Assembly (NCBI GenBank): GCA_036396795.1
Contig: DASWKF010000071.1
Coordinates: 1 to 64,000, forward strand
Origin: JAHEEM01 sp036396795
Lineage (GTDB): Bacteria > Pseudomonadota > Gammaproteobacteria > Steroidobacterales > Rariloculaceae
DNA length: 64,000 nucleotides
Reading direction: 5' to 3'
Below are positions 8,056 through 16,943 of this stretch, piece by piece; the first letter of the stretch is position 1; the number at the start of each line of letters is the position of its first letter. A program made the translations under genes and the position numbers. The notes under the pieces were generated by a model. The model worked only from the letters and a program-made list of their open reading frames with translations. It ran no database searches and had not been told where the DNA came from.

Positions 8056-8643
8056 CTAGCCGTCGTGCACTCGTTTCAAGGCCTCTCGAATCAGGTCCTC
8101 GGCGCTGAGCTTCGCCGTGTCGAGGCCCTTGAGCATCCTAACAGCCTCGGTCGGCTTGTAACCGAGCGCCATCAGCGCGCCGTGCGCCTCGGTCTCGGCA
8201 TTGCCCGGCCGCGTGCCGCCGTTGGCGCCCGCGGCCTCCTCGAGCGGCAGGCGGTCGGCCATCTCCACGAGCAGCCGCTCGGCGGTCTTGCGGCCGACAC
8301 CGGGCAAGCGCGTCAACATCGCCGCGTCCTTGTCGCGCACGCAGCGGCGGAAACCCTCCACCGTGATGCCGGAGAGCACGCCGAGCGCGATCCGCGCGCC
8401 GACACCCGACACCTTGAGCAGATTTCTGAACAGCGCGCGCTCGGATTCGGACGCAAACCCGTAGAGAATGTGCGCGTCCTCGCGCACCACCAGGTGCGTC
8501 ACGAGCTGTAACGGCTCGCCGACCTCGGGCAGGCCGTAGAAGGTCGACATCGGCGCCTCGATCTCGTAGCCGACCCCGCCGACGTCCATGACCAGCCACG
8601 GCGGCCGCTTGGAGATAAGCGTGCCTTTGAGAAAACCGATCAT
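8056..8643 (-). CDS. ruvA: Holliday junction branch migration protein RuvA
   Basis: Tetrameric four-way-junction DNA-binding protein that loads RuvB. The 195-residue product starts MIGFLKGTLISKRPPWLVMD, as RuvA proteins do. It continues with the OB-fold domain, the two helix-hairpin-helix motifs (LKVSGVGARIALGVLSG and LTRLPGVGRKTAERLLVEM) and the C-terminal RuvB-contact domain after an acidic/Ala linker. The frame extends upstream to 8877 but only over ruvC. The ATG at 8643 overlaps the ruvC stop by 4 nt, giving tight coupling. Confidence 0.96.
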   Translation of the reverse strand: MIGFLKGTLISKRPPWLVMDVGGVGYEIEAPMSTFYGLPEVGEPLQLVTHLVVREDAHILYGFASESERALFRNLLKVSGVGARIALGVLSGITVEGFRRCVRDKDAAMLTRLPGVGRKTAERLLVEMADRLPLEEAAGANGGTRPGNAETEAHGALMALGYKPTEAVRMLKGLDTAKLSAEDLIREALKRVHDG

Positions 8644-9149
8644 GAGCGCGCCGCCGCGGCGTTGATCATGGCCTGGGCGCCCCGCTCGTGAGCGTGACAC
8701 AGCGCCGCCGCCAGCGCGTCCGCAGCGTCGGGCTCGGGCTCCGACTCCAAGCAGAGCAGCATCTTGACCATGTGCTGCACCTGCGCTTTTTCGGCCGCGC
8801 CCCGACCGACGACGGCTTTTTTGATATGCCGCGCCGCGTATTCGTATACCGGCAGATCGGCGATGAAGGTCGCGCACAGCGCTGCGGCGCGCGCTTGGCC
8901 GAGCTTGAGCGCGCTGTCGGCGTTGCGGTGCACGAAGACGCGCTCGATCGCGACCACGTGGGGTCGATATTCGTCGACGAGCGTGGAGAGAGTCAGGAAG
9001 ATCTGCCGCAAGCGGTTGCCGTGCTCGCCGCTGGTGCGAATGGAGCCGCAGCGCACAAGGGTCGTCCGCGGCCCGAGCGCATCGACGATACCGTAACCCG
9101 TGAGCTGCGAGCCCGGGTCGATTCCGAGGATGCGCGTGAGCTGCGTCAC
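8640..9149 (-). CDS. ruvC: Crossover junction endodeoxyribonuclease RuvC
   Basis: Holliday-junction resolvase of the RNase H superfamily. The 169 residues show the first catalytic Asp in RILGIDPGSQLTGYG, the catalytic Glu in VVAIERVFVHRN and the paired acidic residues in PDAADALAAALCHAHE near the C-terminus; all four metal ligands appear present. The start is GTG at 9149. It lies 31 bp downstream of yebC and overlaps ruvA, reproducing the yebC-ruvC-ruvA-ruvB order common in Gammaproteobacteria. Confidence 0.96.
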   Translation of the reverse strand: MTQLTRILGIDPGSQLTGYGIVDALGPRTTLVRCGSIRTSGEHGNRLRQIFLTLSTLVDEYRPHVVAIERVFVHRNADSALKLGQARAAALCATFIADLPVYEYAARHIKKAVVGRGAAEKAQVQHMVKMLLCLESEPEPDAADALAAALCHAHERGAQAMINAAAARS

Positions 9150-9180
9150 CGCGAACCTCGCCGCGCCCGTCGCTGGATGC

Positions 9181-9927
9181 TCATGCCGACTCCGCCAACA
9201 GATTCTCGGGGATGTCGGCGTTCGAATGCACCTGCTGAACGTCGTCGAGCTCGTCGAGAACGTCGAGCAGCCGCAGCAGCATCTCCGCTTCCCTGAGCCC
9301 GACCGGCACGGACGTCGCGGCGCGCATCGTCACCTCGGCGTGCTCGGGTGTGAGCCCCGCTTTTTGCATCGCCTCGCGCAGCGACTCGAAGCTCCCGGGC
9401 TCGCCCAGCACGTCGATGGAGCCGTCAGCGTTGCCGACGACGTCGGTCGCGCCGGCCTCGATCGCCGCTTCCATGAGTTTCTCCTCGTTGCTGCCGCTCG
9501 GATAGCTCAGCAATCCCGTATGCGTGAACAGATACGCGACCGAGCCGTCCGCCCCGAGATTGCCGCCGTGCCGGGAGAACGCATGCCGCACCTCCGCAAC
9601 CGTGCGGTTGCGATTGTCCGTCAGGCAATCGACCATGATCGCGACACCGCCCGGGCCGTAGCCCTCGTAACGCACTTCCTCGTAGGCGGCACCCTCATCG
9701 TCGCCGGTGCCGCGCCGGATCGCACGCTCGATGCTGTCTTTCGTCATGCTCTGCGCCTTGGCTTTGGCGATCGCCGCACGCAGCCGCGGATTAGAGCCTG
9801 GGTCGCCGCCGGATGCGCGCGCAGCGACGCTGATCTCGCGGATCAACTTGGTGAACAACTTGCCGCGCCTGGCATCCTGCGCGCCCTTGCGAAAACGGAT
9901 ATTGGCCCATTTGCTGTGGCCGGCCAT
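9181..9927 (-). CDS. yebC: YebC/PmpR-family protein (TACO1 family)
   Basis: Cytoplasmic protein of the YebC/TACO1 family. Members are described both as DNA-binding regulators and, for some, as factors that help ribosomes through proline-rich stretches. The 248 residues start MAGHSKWANIRFRKGAQDAR, the family signature, and include NPRLRAAIAKAKAQSMTKD, YEGYGPGGVAIMVDCLTDNR and KHGGNLG-like (SRHGGNLGADGSVAYLF). Length is standard. It is the promoter-proximal gene of the ruv-tol-que block. A TATGAT sits at 10058-10063 on the minus strand, but no convincing -35 accompanies it. Confidence 0.95.
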   Translation of the reverse strand: MAGHSKWANIRFRKGAQDARRGKLFTKLIREISVAARASGGDPGSNPRLRAAIAKAKAQSMTKDSIERAIRRGTGDDEGAAYEEVRYEGYGPGGVAIMVDCLTDNRNRTVAEVRHAFSRHGGNLGADGSVAYLFTHTGLLSYPSGSNEEKLMEAAIEAGATDVVGNADGSIDVLGEPGSFESLREAMQKAGLTPEHAEVTMRAATSVPVGLREAEMLLRLLDVLDELDDVQQVHSNADIPENLLAESA

Positions 9928-10118
9928 CTAGTCACCACTCTCGAATAGCCGCCGCGGGCGCCGTAACCGCCTCGCGCGTGCCCGGCCCGGGCTCCCCAGC
10001 CCGTGCCGTTGTGCCGTAACTCCAATGCCGACAAGCGCCGCGCGCCTGCCCGCGCCTATCATAACGGGATTTCTGAAGCCGAACATCCGCGAGGCGCGGG
10101 AGCCGGCCGTGCTCGTGC

Positions 10119-11549
10119 CTAGCGGTTGATCGCGTGGATGGCGCGCTTGTCGGCGGCGAGCGCCGCCTCGTGCAGCGCCTCGGTCAACGTCGGATGCGCG
10201 TGCACGGTCCGCTGCAGGTCCTCGCCGGAGGCAGAAAACTCCATCGCCAGCACGGCCTCGGCGATCAGCTCGCCGGCCAAGGGGCCGATGATGTGCACGC
10301 CGAGCAGCTTGTCGTCTTCCTCGGCGGACAACAGCTTGACGAAGCCTTCGGTCTGCTCCATGCCCTTGGCGCGGCCGTTGGCGCCGAAAGAAAACGTGCC
10401 GACCTTGTAGCGCGTGCCATCGGCCTTGAGCGCGTCCTCGGTCTTGCCGACCCAGGCGATCTCGGGCGCCGTATAGATCACCGACGGGATCACGTCGTAA
10501 TTGACCTCACCGAACTTGCCCGCGATCAAGTCCGCGACCATGATGCCCTCTTCCGTCCCCTTGTGCGCGAGCATCGGCCCGCGCACGACGTCACCGATGG
10601 CCCAGACGTCCGGGAGACTCGTGCGGCATCGCTCGTCGACCTCGACGAAACCGCGCGCATCGAGCTTGAGATCGACGCCGTCGCCGAGCAGCTTGTCGGT
10701 GTACGGGCGGCGGCCGACACAGACGATGAGCTTGTCGACGTCGCGCGTTTGCTCTTGGGAGCCGTCCGTATATCGGACGCGAACGCCGCCGTTGCCGGCT
10801 TGCGCGCCCGTGACCTTGGCGCCGAGGCGGATGTCGAGCCCCTGACGCTTGAAGTGCCGCGTGGCGTCTTTGGAGATCTGAGAATCGACCATGGGCAGCA
10901 AGGCGTCGAGCGCTTCCAGGATCACGACCTCGGCACCGAGCCGGTGCCAGACGCTGCCGAGCTCCAGCCCGATGACGCCGGCGCCGATGACGCCGAGCCG
11001 CGCGGGGACCTCCGAGAACTCGAGCGCATCCTGGGAATCGACGATGCGCTCGCCGTCGAACGGCGCGACCTTGAGCTCGATAGGCGTCGAACCGGTTGCA
11101 ATCACCACGTGCTTGGCGCGCAGCGTCTTGGCGCCGCCGTCGCCGCCCTCGACCTCGACCGCATTCCCGGCGAGCAATCGCCCGTGACCTTGAAACCCGA
11201 CGACGCCGTTGGATTTGAACAGGCTTGAGATGCCGCCGGTCAGTTGCTTGACGATGCCGGACTTGCGTGCCTGCATCTGGGTGACATCGATCGTAACCGC
11301 GCCGACGCCGATGCCGTGCTTGGCGAACTCGGAGCTCGCGCGATGATAGAGCTCCGAGGATTCGAGCAACGCCTTCGACGGAATGCACCCGGCGTTCAGG
11401 CAGGCGCCGCCGAGGCTGCGGCTGCCGTCGTGATTCCGCCAGGCGTCGACGCATGCGACCCTGAGGCCGTTCTGCGCGGCTCGAATGGCCGCCGGATAAC
11501 CCGCCGGCCCGCCGCCGATGACGACGACGTCGAAATCCTGCTCACTCAT
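10119..11549 (-). CDS. lpdA: Dihydrolipoyl dehydrogenase (E3)
   Basis: Flavoprotein that reoxidises dihydrolipoamide on E2 with NAD+; it serves 2-oxoacid dehydrogenase complexes. The 476 residues show the N-terminal FAD site VVIGGGPAGYPAAIRAAQ, the redox disulfide in GGACLNAGCIPSKALL, the NAD site GVIGAGVIGLELGSVWHRLG and the C-terminal active-site His-Glu pair in HAHPTLTEALHEA. Its position as third gene, 4 bp after sucB, indicates that it is the E3 of the 2-oxoglutarate dehydrogenase complex and may be shared with the second complex at 59364-61684. Confidence 0.96.
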   Translation of the reverse strand: MSEQDFDVVVIGGGPAGYPAAIRAAQNGLRVACVDAWRNHDGSRSLGGACLNAGCIPSKALLESSELYHRASSEFAKHGIGVGAVTIDVTQMQARKSGIVKQLTGGISSLFKSNGVVGFQGHGRLLAGNAVEVEGGDGGAKTLRAKHVVIATGSTPIELKVAPFDGERIVDSQDALEFSEVPARLGVIGAGVIGLELGSVWHRLGAEVVILEALDALLPMVDSQISKDATRHFKRQGLDIRLGAKVTGAQAGNGGVRVRYTDGSQEQTRDVDKLIVCVGRRPYTDKLLGDGVDLKLDARGFVEVDERCRTSLPDVWAIGDVVRGPMLAHKGTEEGIMVADLIAGKFGEVNYDVIPSVIYTAPEIAWVGKTEDALKADGTRYKVGTFSFGANGRAKGMEQTEGFVKLLSAEEDDKLLGVHIIGPLAGELIAEAVLAMEFSASGEDLQRTVHAHPTLTEALHEAALAADKRAIHAINR

Positions 11550-11553
11550 GCAT

Positions 11554-12762
11554 CTACACCTGCAGCACCAGGCGCGCCGGATCCTCCAGGACCTCTTTCA
11601 GCGCGACGAGAAACCGCACTGCGTCGCGGCCGTCCACGAGACGGTGATCATACGTCAGTGCGACATACATCATCGGTCGCACCTCGACTTGGCCTTCGAT
11701 CGCGACCGGCCGCTCCTGGATCTTGTGCATGCCCAGAATGCCGCTCTGCGGAGGGTTCAGAATCGGCGTCGACATCAGCGAGCCGAAGATGCCGCCGTTG
11801 GTGATCGTGAAGGTCCCGCCGGTCAGCTCGTCCATGTTGATGGCGCCCTTGCGCGCGCGCTCGCCGAAATCGGCGATCGCGCGCTCGATCTCCGCCGGGC
11901 TCTTCGCTTCCGCGTCGCGAATGATCGGCACGATCAAGCCGCGGTCGGTCGATACGGCGACGCCGATATCGAAAAATTCGTGATAAACGATGTCGTCGCC
12001 GTCGAGACTGGCGTTGAGCACCGGATGTTGCCGCAAAGCCTCGATCGAGGCTTTGACAAAAAACGACATGAAGCCGAGCTTGATGCCGTGACGCGCCTGG
12101 AAGTCCTCGCCATAGCGGTGCCTGAGCTCGACGACGGCCGACATGTCGATCTCGTTGAAGGTCGTCAGCATCGCCGCCGTCTGCTGCGCCTCGACGAGGC
12201 GCTCGGCGATGCGCGCCCGCAGCCGCGTCATCGGCACGCGCTGCTCGACGCGCGCGCCGGCGTCGAAAACCTGCGCCGGCGCGGGCGCCGAGTGGCTTTC
12301 CTCGGCACCGCCGGTGTCCGCGCCGGCCGACTTGATGTAGCTCAGGACGTCGCCTTTGGTGACGCGTCCTTCACGGCCCGTCCCGGCGATCGCCGAGGCA
12401 TCCAGGTCGTGCTCTTCGACCAGGCGGCGGGCGGCGGGCCCGAGCCGGTCGCTCTGGTCGCCCGGACTCGCCGCGCGCGGCGGCTCGGCAGCCGGCCGCG
12501 GCGCTGCGGACTCGGCCGGTGCCTCTCCGGGCTCGAGCAAGGCGAGCACCTGGCCGCTCGTGACCGTGGCGCCGTCCTCGACCTTGATCGCGGTCAGGAC
12601 CCCGTCGCTGGGTGCCGGCACCTCGAGCACGACCTTATCGGTCTCGAGATCGACCAGATTCTCGTCGCGGCGAACGGCATCGCCGGAGCGCTTGTGCCAC
12701 CCGACCAGAGTCGCGTCGGTCACGGATTCCGGCAGCTGGGGTACCTTGACCTCGATGGTCAT
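11554..12762 (-). CDS. sucB: 2-oxoglutarate dehydrogenase E2, dihydrolipoyl succinyltransferase
   Basis: Core subunit that transfers succinyl from lipoamide to CoA. From ATG 12762 the product is 402 residues. It has one lipoyl domain (lipoylated Lys in VDLETDKVVLEVPAP, about residue 43), an Ala/Pro/Glu linker, a peripheral subunit-binding domain (LGPAARRLVEEHDLDASAI) and a catalytic domain with TYDHRLVDGRDAVRFL carrying the His/Asp pair. The ATG overlaps the sucA stop by 4 nt. A longer frame up to 12999 lies inside sucA and is discarded. Confidence 0.96.
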   Translation of the reverse strand: MTIEVKVPQLPESVTDATLVGWHKRSGDAVRRDENLVDLETDKVVLEVPAPSDGVLTAIKVEDGATVTSGQVLALLEPGEAPAESAAPRPAAEPPRAASPGDQSDRLGPAARRLVEEHDLDASAIAGTGREGRVTKGDVLSYIKSAGADTGGAEESHSAPAPAQVFDAGARVEQRVPMTRLRARIAERLVEAQQTAAMLTTFNEIDMSAVVELRHRYGEDFQARHGIKLGFMSFFVKASIEALRQHPVLNASLDGDDIVYHEFFDIGVAVSTDRGLIVPIIRDAEAKSPAEIERAIADFGERARKGAINMDELTGGTFTITNGGIFGSLMSTPILNPPQSGILGMHKIQERPVAIEGQVEVRPMMYVALTYDHRLVDGRDAVRFLVALKEVLEDPARLVLQV

Positions 12763-15638
12763 GCCTGCGCTCGACCCGGCGCCCTTGGCTTGACGCCTTT
12801 GGATGCGTCCGGATCCGTGGTCAGCGCCGCATCGACGAGCCCCTGCTGCTGTATGACGTGCAGCTTGTGGATGCCGGATGCCGGCGCAGCGGCGCCGGGC
12901 CGGCCCGAGTAGAAAAGCTCCTGCTTGGCGCTCAAAGGTTCCTGCAGGCGATGCCGAATCTGATACCACGCGCCCTGATTCTGCGGCTCCTCCTGGCACC
13001 AGACGATCTCGACGGCCTGGCGATAGCGGCCGATCACTTCGGCGTAGCGCTCGACCGGGAAAGGATAGAGCTCCTCGATCCGGACGACCGCGACGTCCTC
13101 GAGCTGCTTCTCGTTACGCGCCCGCACGAGATCGTAGTAAACCTTGCCGCTGCAAAATACCAGCCGCCGGACCTGCTTGGGCTCGATCGATTGCGTCTCG
13201 TCGATGACGGGATGGAAAGTGCCTCCGGTCAAGTCGTCGAGCGTGGACACCGAGGCGCGATGCCGCAGCAGGCTTTTCGGCGTCATGACGATCAGTGGCT
13301 TGCGTGCCGAGCGCCGCATCTGCCGACGCAGCAAATGAAACATCTGCGCCGGCGTCGAGGGCACGCACACCTGCATGTTGTGCTCGGCGCAAAGCTGCAG
13401 GAAACGCTCGAGCCGGGCGGAGGAATGCTCGGGCCCCTGACCCTCGTAGCCGTGCGGCAGAAACAAGGTCAAGCCCGAATACCGGCCCCACTTCGCTTCC
13501 CCGGAGCTGATGAACTGATCGATGACGACCTGCGCGCCGTTGACGAAATCGCCGAATTGCGCCTCCCAGACGACCAGGCAATCGGGCGAGGCCGTGCTGT
13601 AGCCATACTCGAAACCGAGCACCGCCTCCTCGGAAAGCAGCGAATCGCCGATCGTCGCAGCGCCGGCATCGTCGCCTACGTGCTCCAGCGGCACGTAGAC
13701 GCGCCCGTCGGTCTGATTGTAAAACGCCGCGTGACGGTGGAAGAAAGTGCCGCGCCGGGTATCCTGGCCGACGAGGCGCACGCGAAAGCCCTCCGCCAGC
13801 AGGCTCGCGTAGGCGAGCGTCTCGGCGAATCCCCAATCGAGCTCGAGCGCGCCCGCGGCCATCCGCAGCCGGTCGTCGACAACGCGCTGCACGCGCGGGT
13901 GCAGCTTGAAGTCGTCCGGTACGGAGGTGACGATCTTGCTCAAACGCTCGAGCTCATCGGCCGAGACCGTGGTGTCCACGGGATCACCGAGATCGCCGAG
14001 ATATTTGCTCCAGTCGGTCGTGTACTGATTGCCGATCATGCCGAGGCAAGCCTCATTCGGGCAGAGGGCCTCGTCCAGGCAATCTCGATACGCCTGCGCC
14101 ATGGCCTCGAGGTCGTCTTCAGATACCGTGCCTCTCTCGACGAGCAGCTTGCCGTAGAGCGAGCGCGTCGTCGGATGGCGCCGGATTGTGTGATACAGGA
14201 CCGGCTGGGTCGCGGCCGGCTCGTCGGCCTCGTTATGACCCAAGCGACGATAGCAGACGAGGTCGATGACGACGTCCTTGTGGAACGCGCGCCGGTAGTC
14301 CAGAGCCAGACGCATGATCGCCACGGCCGCCTCGGGATCATCGCCGTTGACGTGAAAAACCGGCGCCTCGATCATTTTGGCGACGTCCGAGCAATACGGC
14401 GTCGAGCGCATATCCTGCGTGTCGCTGGTGGTGAAGCCGATCTGATTGTTGATGACGAGGTGCACGGTGCCGCCGGTGGAAAAATGCCGCGCCTGCGACA
14501 GCTGCAGCGTCTCGGCGACTACGCCCTGGCCGGCGATGGCCGCGTCGCCGTGCACGAGCACCGGCAGAATCATGTCGCCGGTGCGATCGCCGCGGCGATC
14601 CTGGCGCGCCCGTACCGAACCTTCGACGACGGGATTGACGATCTCCAGGTGCGACGGATTGAACGCCAGGACGACGTGCACGTTGCCGCCGGCCGTGCGG
14701 ATATCGGCCGAGAATCCCATGTGGTATTTCACGTCCCCGGAACCCGCAAGGCCCGCGAGCTCATAGGTGCCTTCGAACTCCGAAAACAGCTCCTGCGGTG
14801 ACTTGCCGAGCACGTTGATGAGGACGTTGAGCCGGCCGCGGTGGGCCATGCCGATGACGATTTCGTGCACGCCCTGCTCGCCCGCGCGTTGGATCAGATC
14901 GTCGAGCATCGGGATCATGCCCTCGCCGCCTTCGAGCGAGAAGCGCTTTTGTCCGACATACTTGGTGTTCAGGTAGCGCTCTATGCCCTCGGCCCGATTG
15001 AGGCTCTCGAGCACGGTCCGCTGCTCGTTGCCGCTGAAGCTCAAGCTGGCCATGAGGGTCTCGAAGCGCTCGCGTATCCAGAGGCGCTCGCGCGCCCGCG
15101 ACACGTGCGCGAACTCGGCGCCGACCTTGCCGCAGTAGATGCGCTTCAGCAGCGAGAGGATGTCTCGCAGCCGCATGCGGTTCTTGCCGGTGCCGGCGAG
15201 CCCGCCGGCGAAGAACTCCGTGTCGAGATCCGACTCGTCGAGGCCGAGATAGTCGAGCTTGAGCACAGCCGGCACGTGCCGCTGCCAAAGCCCGAGCGGA
15301 TCCAGATCGGCGATCTGATGGCCGCGCATGCCGTAGACCTGAATCAGGCGTGAGACCGCCGCCTGTTTCTCGCTGGCCGGTTGCGCGACGGCGGCGGCGG
15401 GGCTGCCGTTGCGCCGCCTGCCGCGCGGCGACTGCAGCCGCCTGCCCAACGCCTCCAGCAACGGCCCGTGCGCGACGTCTCGGGATGCGCCGTCGCCGAA
15501 GCTCGCGAACAGGCCCCGCCAGGCCGGCGCGACGCTCGCGGGGTCCTCGAGGTAGGCCTCATACAAGGCCTCGACGTAGGGTGCGTTAGCGCCGTGCAGC
15601 GGCGATGAAGCGTATTGGCGCTGAAGCTCTGTGCTCAT
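12759..15638 (-). CDS. sucA: 2-oxoglutarate dehydrogenase E1 component
   Basis: Thiamine-diphosphate enzyme that decarboxylates 2-oxoglutarate and reductively succinylates the E2 lipoyl group in the TCA cycle. The 959 residues start with the short E2-binding segment (PLHGANAPYVEALYEAYLED). The TPP-binding half contains VHGDAAIAGQGVVAETLQLS and LVINNQIGFTTSD. The transketolase pyrimidine domain follows (EAVLGFEYGYSTASPDCLVVWEAQFGDFVNG is split across it), and the C-terminus is E1-typical (VWCQEEPQNQGAW). Length matches the family (about 930-960). It is first in sucA-sucB-lpdA, with a promoter-like region and a strong palindrome upstream. Confidence 0.97.
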   Translation of the reverse strand: MSTELQRQYASSPLHGANAPYVEALYEAYLEDPASVAPAWRGLFASFGDGASRDVAHGPLLEALGRRLQSPRGRRRNGSPAAAVAQPASEKQAAVSRLIQVYGMRGHQIADLDPLGLWQRHVPAVLKLDYLGLDESDLDTEFFAGGLAGTGKNRMRLRDILSLLKRIYCGKVGAEFAHVSRARERLWIRERFETLMASLSFSGNEQRTVLESLNRAEGIERYLNTKYVGQKRFSLEGGEGMIPMLDDLIQRAGEQGVHEIVIGMAHRGRLNVLINVLGKSPQELFSEFEGTYELAGLAGSGDVKYHMGFSADIRTAGGNVHVVLAFNPSHLEIVNPVVEGSVRARQDRRGDRTGDMILPVLVHGDAAIAGQGVVAETLQLSQARHFSTGGTVHLVINNQIGFTTSDTQDMRSTPYCSDVAKMIEAPVFHVNGDDPEAAVAIMRLALDYRRAFHKDVVIDLVCYRRLGHNEADEPAATQPVLYHTIRRHPTTRSLYGKLLVERGTVSEDDLEAMAQAYRDCLDEALCPNEACLGMIGNQYTTDWSKYLGDLGDPVDTTVSADELERLSKIVTSVPDDFKLHPRVQRVVDDRLRMAAGALELDWGFAETLAYASLLAEGFRVRLVGQDTRRGTFFHRHAAFYNQTDGRVYVPLEHVGDDAGAATIGDSLLSEEAVLGFEYGYSTASPDCLVVWEAQFGDFVNGAQVVIDQFISSGEAKWGRYSGLTLFLPHGYEGQGPEHSSARLERFLQLCAEHNMQVCVPSTPAQMFHLLRRQMRRSARKPLIVMTPKSLLRHRASVSTLDDLTGGTFHPVIDETQSIEPKQVRRLVFCSGKVYYDLVRARNEKQLEDVAVVRIEELYPFPVERYAEVIGRYRQAVEIVWCQEEPQNQGAWYQIRHRLQEPLSAKQELFYSGRPGAAAPASGIHKLHVIQQQGLVDAALTTDPDASKGVKPRAPGRAQA

Positions 15639-15673
15639 ACTGATTGGCCCGGTTCGGAATGGGCTGCATCAAA

Positions 15674-15704
15674 AGTATATGGGTGGCTCGGCCGGTCGCT
15701 TCAA
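15674..15704 (-). promoter_or_regulatory. Possible sucA promoter
   Basis: On the minus strand TATACT (15674-15679) stands as a -10 box with TTGAAG (15699-15704) as a possible -35 at a rather long spacing of 19 bp. Transcription would begin near 15667 and leave a leader of roughly 30 nt before the sucA ATG. The assignment is from consensus similarity only. Confidence 0.35.
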
Positions 15705-15709
15705 GCTGG

Positions 15710-15738
15710 GCGACCGTTCATGTTAGCCGAACGGTCGC
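15710..15738. promoter_or_regulatory. Perfect inverted repeat upstream of sucA (operator-like)
   Basis: GCGACCGTTC at 15710-15719 and its exact reverse complement GAACGGTCGC at 15729-15738 flank a 9-nt spacer. The repeat lies just upstream of the proposed sucA -35 box and about 50 bp past the stop of the DUF5658 gene. No U-run follows on the minus strand, so it does not look like an intrinsic terminator. A dimeric regulator site is the more natural reading, but the factor is unknown. Confidence 0.5.
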
Positions 15739-15787
15739 GAACTTTACACGCTGCGCGGCCGAACTTGAGGCTCGGTTCGCAGCGCCC

Positions 15788-16306
15788 TCAGATCAGCGCG
15801 CCCAGCAGCCACCACTCGTAGCCGATCAGGGCGAGGTAGGCGGCGAGGAACCAGTGCATGAGCGCGCTGACGCGGATGATTCTGAAAACCCTCGCCCTCG
15901 AGAGCGCCACCAGCACCAGCACGCCGAAGCCGGTGAGGCCCATTTTCACGCTCGCGAACAGCGCCGGATGGTCCGCGAGCAGAAAGGCCAGCAGCGGATT
16001 GGCCTCGTTCGCGCCATGCATCAGCAGCGTCAGGGTCAGGAAGGCGTCGGTCACGCTCAGCAGCAGAATCATCAGGGACATGAACAGCAGGTGCGGCTCG
16101 TGCCAATCGACCAGAGCGGCGCCCTCGCCCTGCCGACGCCCGCCGCGACGGCGCGGCGTCAGACCGCCCTGCAAGAAGGTCCACGTGCTGAGCCGGCGGC
16201 GGTCGTAGCCGATGCGGCGTTCGAATTCTCGACCTAGACGTACAGCCTGTGCGCTTTGCACCGGTTCTCTCCAGCCAATCCCACTGAGGCCGGAGCGTAC
16301 CGGCAT
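15788..16306 (-). CDS. DUF5658 family small membrane protein
   Basis: Function unknown. The 172-residue product (ATG 16306; TTG 16315 is possible) has a basic cytoplasmic N-terminus, with RRIGYDRRRLSTWTFLQGGL and TPRRRGGRR, then three hydrophobic segments after about residue 75: FMSLMILLLSVTDAFLTLTL, ALFASVKMGLTGFGVLVLVA and HWFLAAYLALIGYEWWLLGA. The DAFLTL...GANEANPL pattern between helices one and two is characteristic of DUF5658. It is a single gene between sucA and the cytochrome c gene, all on the minus strand. No enzymatic motif is visible. Confidence 0.75.
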   Translation of the reverse strand: MPVRSGLSGIGWREPVQSAQAVRLGREFERRIGYDRRRLSTWTFLQGGLTPRRRGGRRQGEGAALVDWHEPHLLFMSLMILLLSVTDAFLTLTLLMHGANEANPLLAFLLADHPALFASVKMGLTGFGVLVLVALSRARVFRIIRVSALMHWFLAAYLALIGYEWWLLGALI

Positions 16307-16420
16307 CCTCGACAATGCGAAATCAGGGCTTCCGCGTTGCTGCGGCGGCAGGCCGATTAAAGCAGGATTGCCGGTCCGATTTCCAGTCGGGTTGTAAAAA
16401 GTTTCGACGCTGCGCCGCCG

Positions 16421-16918
16421 TCACTCGGCGGGCGTTTGCGTCTCGCGCAGCAGATAGGCAATGAGGTCGCGCCGATCCTCGGCCGAGGATAAGCCTGCGA
16501 ACACCATGCTCGTGCCCGGCACGAAGCTCGAGGGGTTTGCGAGCCAGGCGTCGAGGGCGCGCGGCGTCCAAGTCAACCGCGCGTCGCGCAGGGCCTGAGA
16601 GTATTCGAAATCTTCGTCGGTCGCCGCGCGGCGGCCGAAAACGCCGCTCAGGTTCGGCCCGAGCAGGGCCGGCTCGCCCGCGCGAAACGTGTGGCAAGCC
16701 ACGCAGGCGAGGCTCAAGACCTCGCCGCGCTCGAGATCCGCGGCGGCAAACGCGGGCTCCGCGAGATACTCCTCGGCGGTCTTGACGGGTCCGACATCGA
16801 ACGCCGCCGCGGTCGGCGCCGCCGACGGGGCGGGCATCCCGGCATCGCCGCCCGGCGCCGCGGGCGAGCAGCCGAGCGCGGCGGCCGCGGCGGCCGCGGC
16901 TGTGAGCTTCCATACCAT
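16421..16918 (-). CDS. Cytochrome c class I lipoprotein
   Basis: Periplasmic, probably membrane-anchored electron carrier. From ATG 16918 (165 residues) it starts MVWKLTAAAAAAAALGC, a lipoprotein signal peptide ending at a Cys, followed by a Pro/Ala-rich linker. One haem c site, ACVACHTF, lies near residue 80, and the likely axial Met is in FVPGTSMVFAGL, in the order typical of small class I cytochromes c. The end ERRDLIAYL-like helix (DRRDLIAYLLRETQ) also fits. A start further upstream (16993) would overlap the DUF3187 gene and is not preferred. No terminal oxidase or dehydrogenase partner is adjacent. Confidence 0.85.
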   Translation of the reverse strand: MVWKLTAAAAAAAALGCSPAAPGGDAGMPAPSAAPTAAAFDVGPVKTAEEYLAEPAFAAADLERGEVLSLACVACHTFRAGEPALLGPNLSGVFGRRAATDEDFEYSQALRDARLTWTPRALDAWLANPSSFVPGTSMVFAGLSSAEDRRDLIAYLLRETQTPAE

Positions 16919-16943
16919 CTGGCCGGCGATTATAGACGAAGCC

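Noticed and set aside
12858..14801. 647-residue plus-strand frame inside sucA
   Set aside because: It is a reverse-complement shadow of the E1 gene, produced by high third-position GC; no domain or ribosome site.
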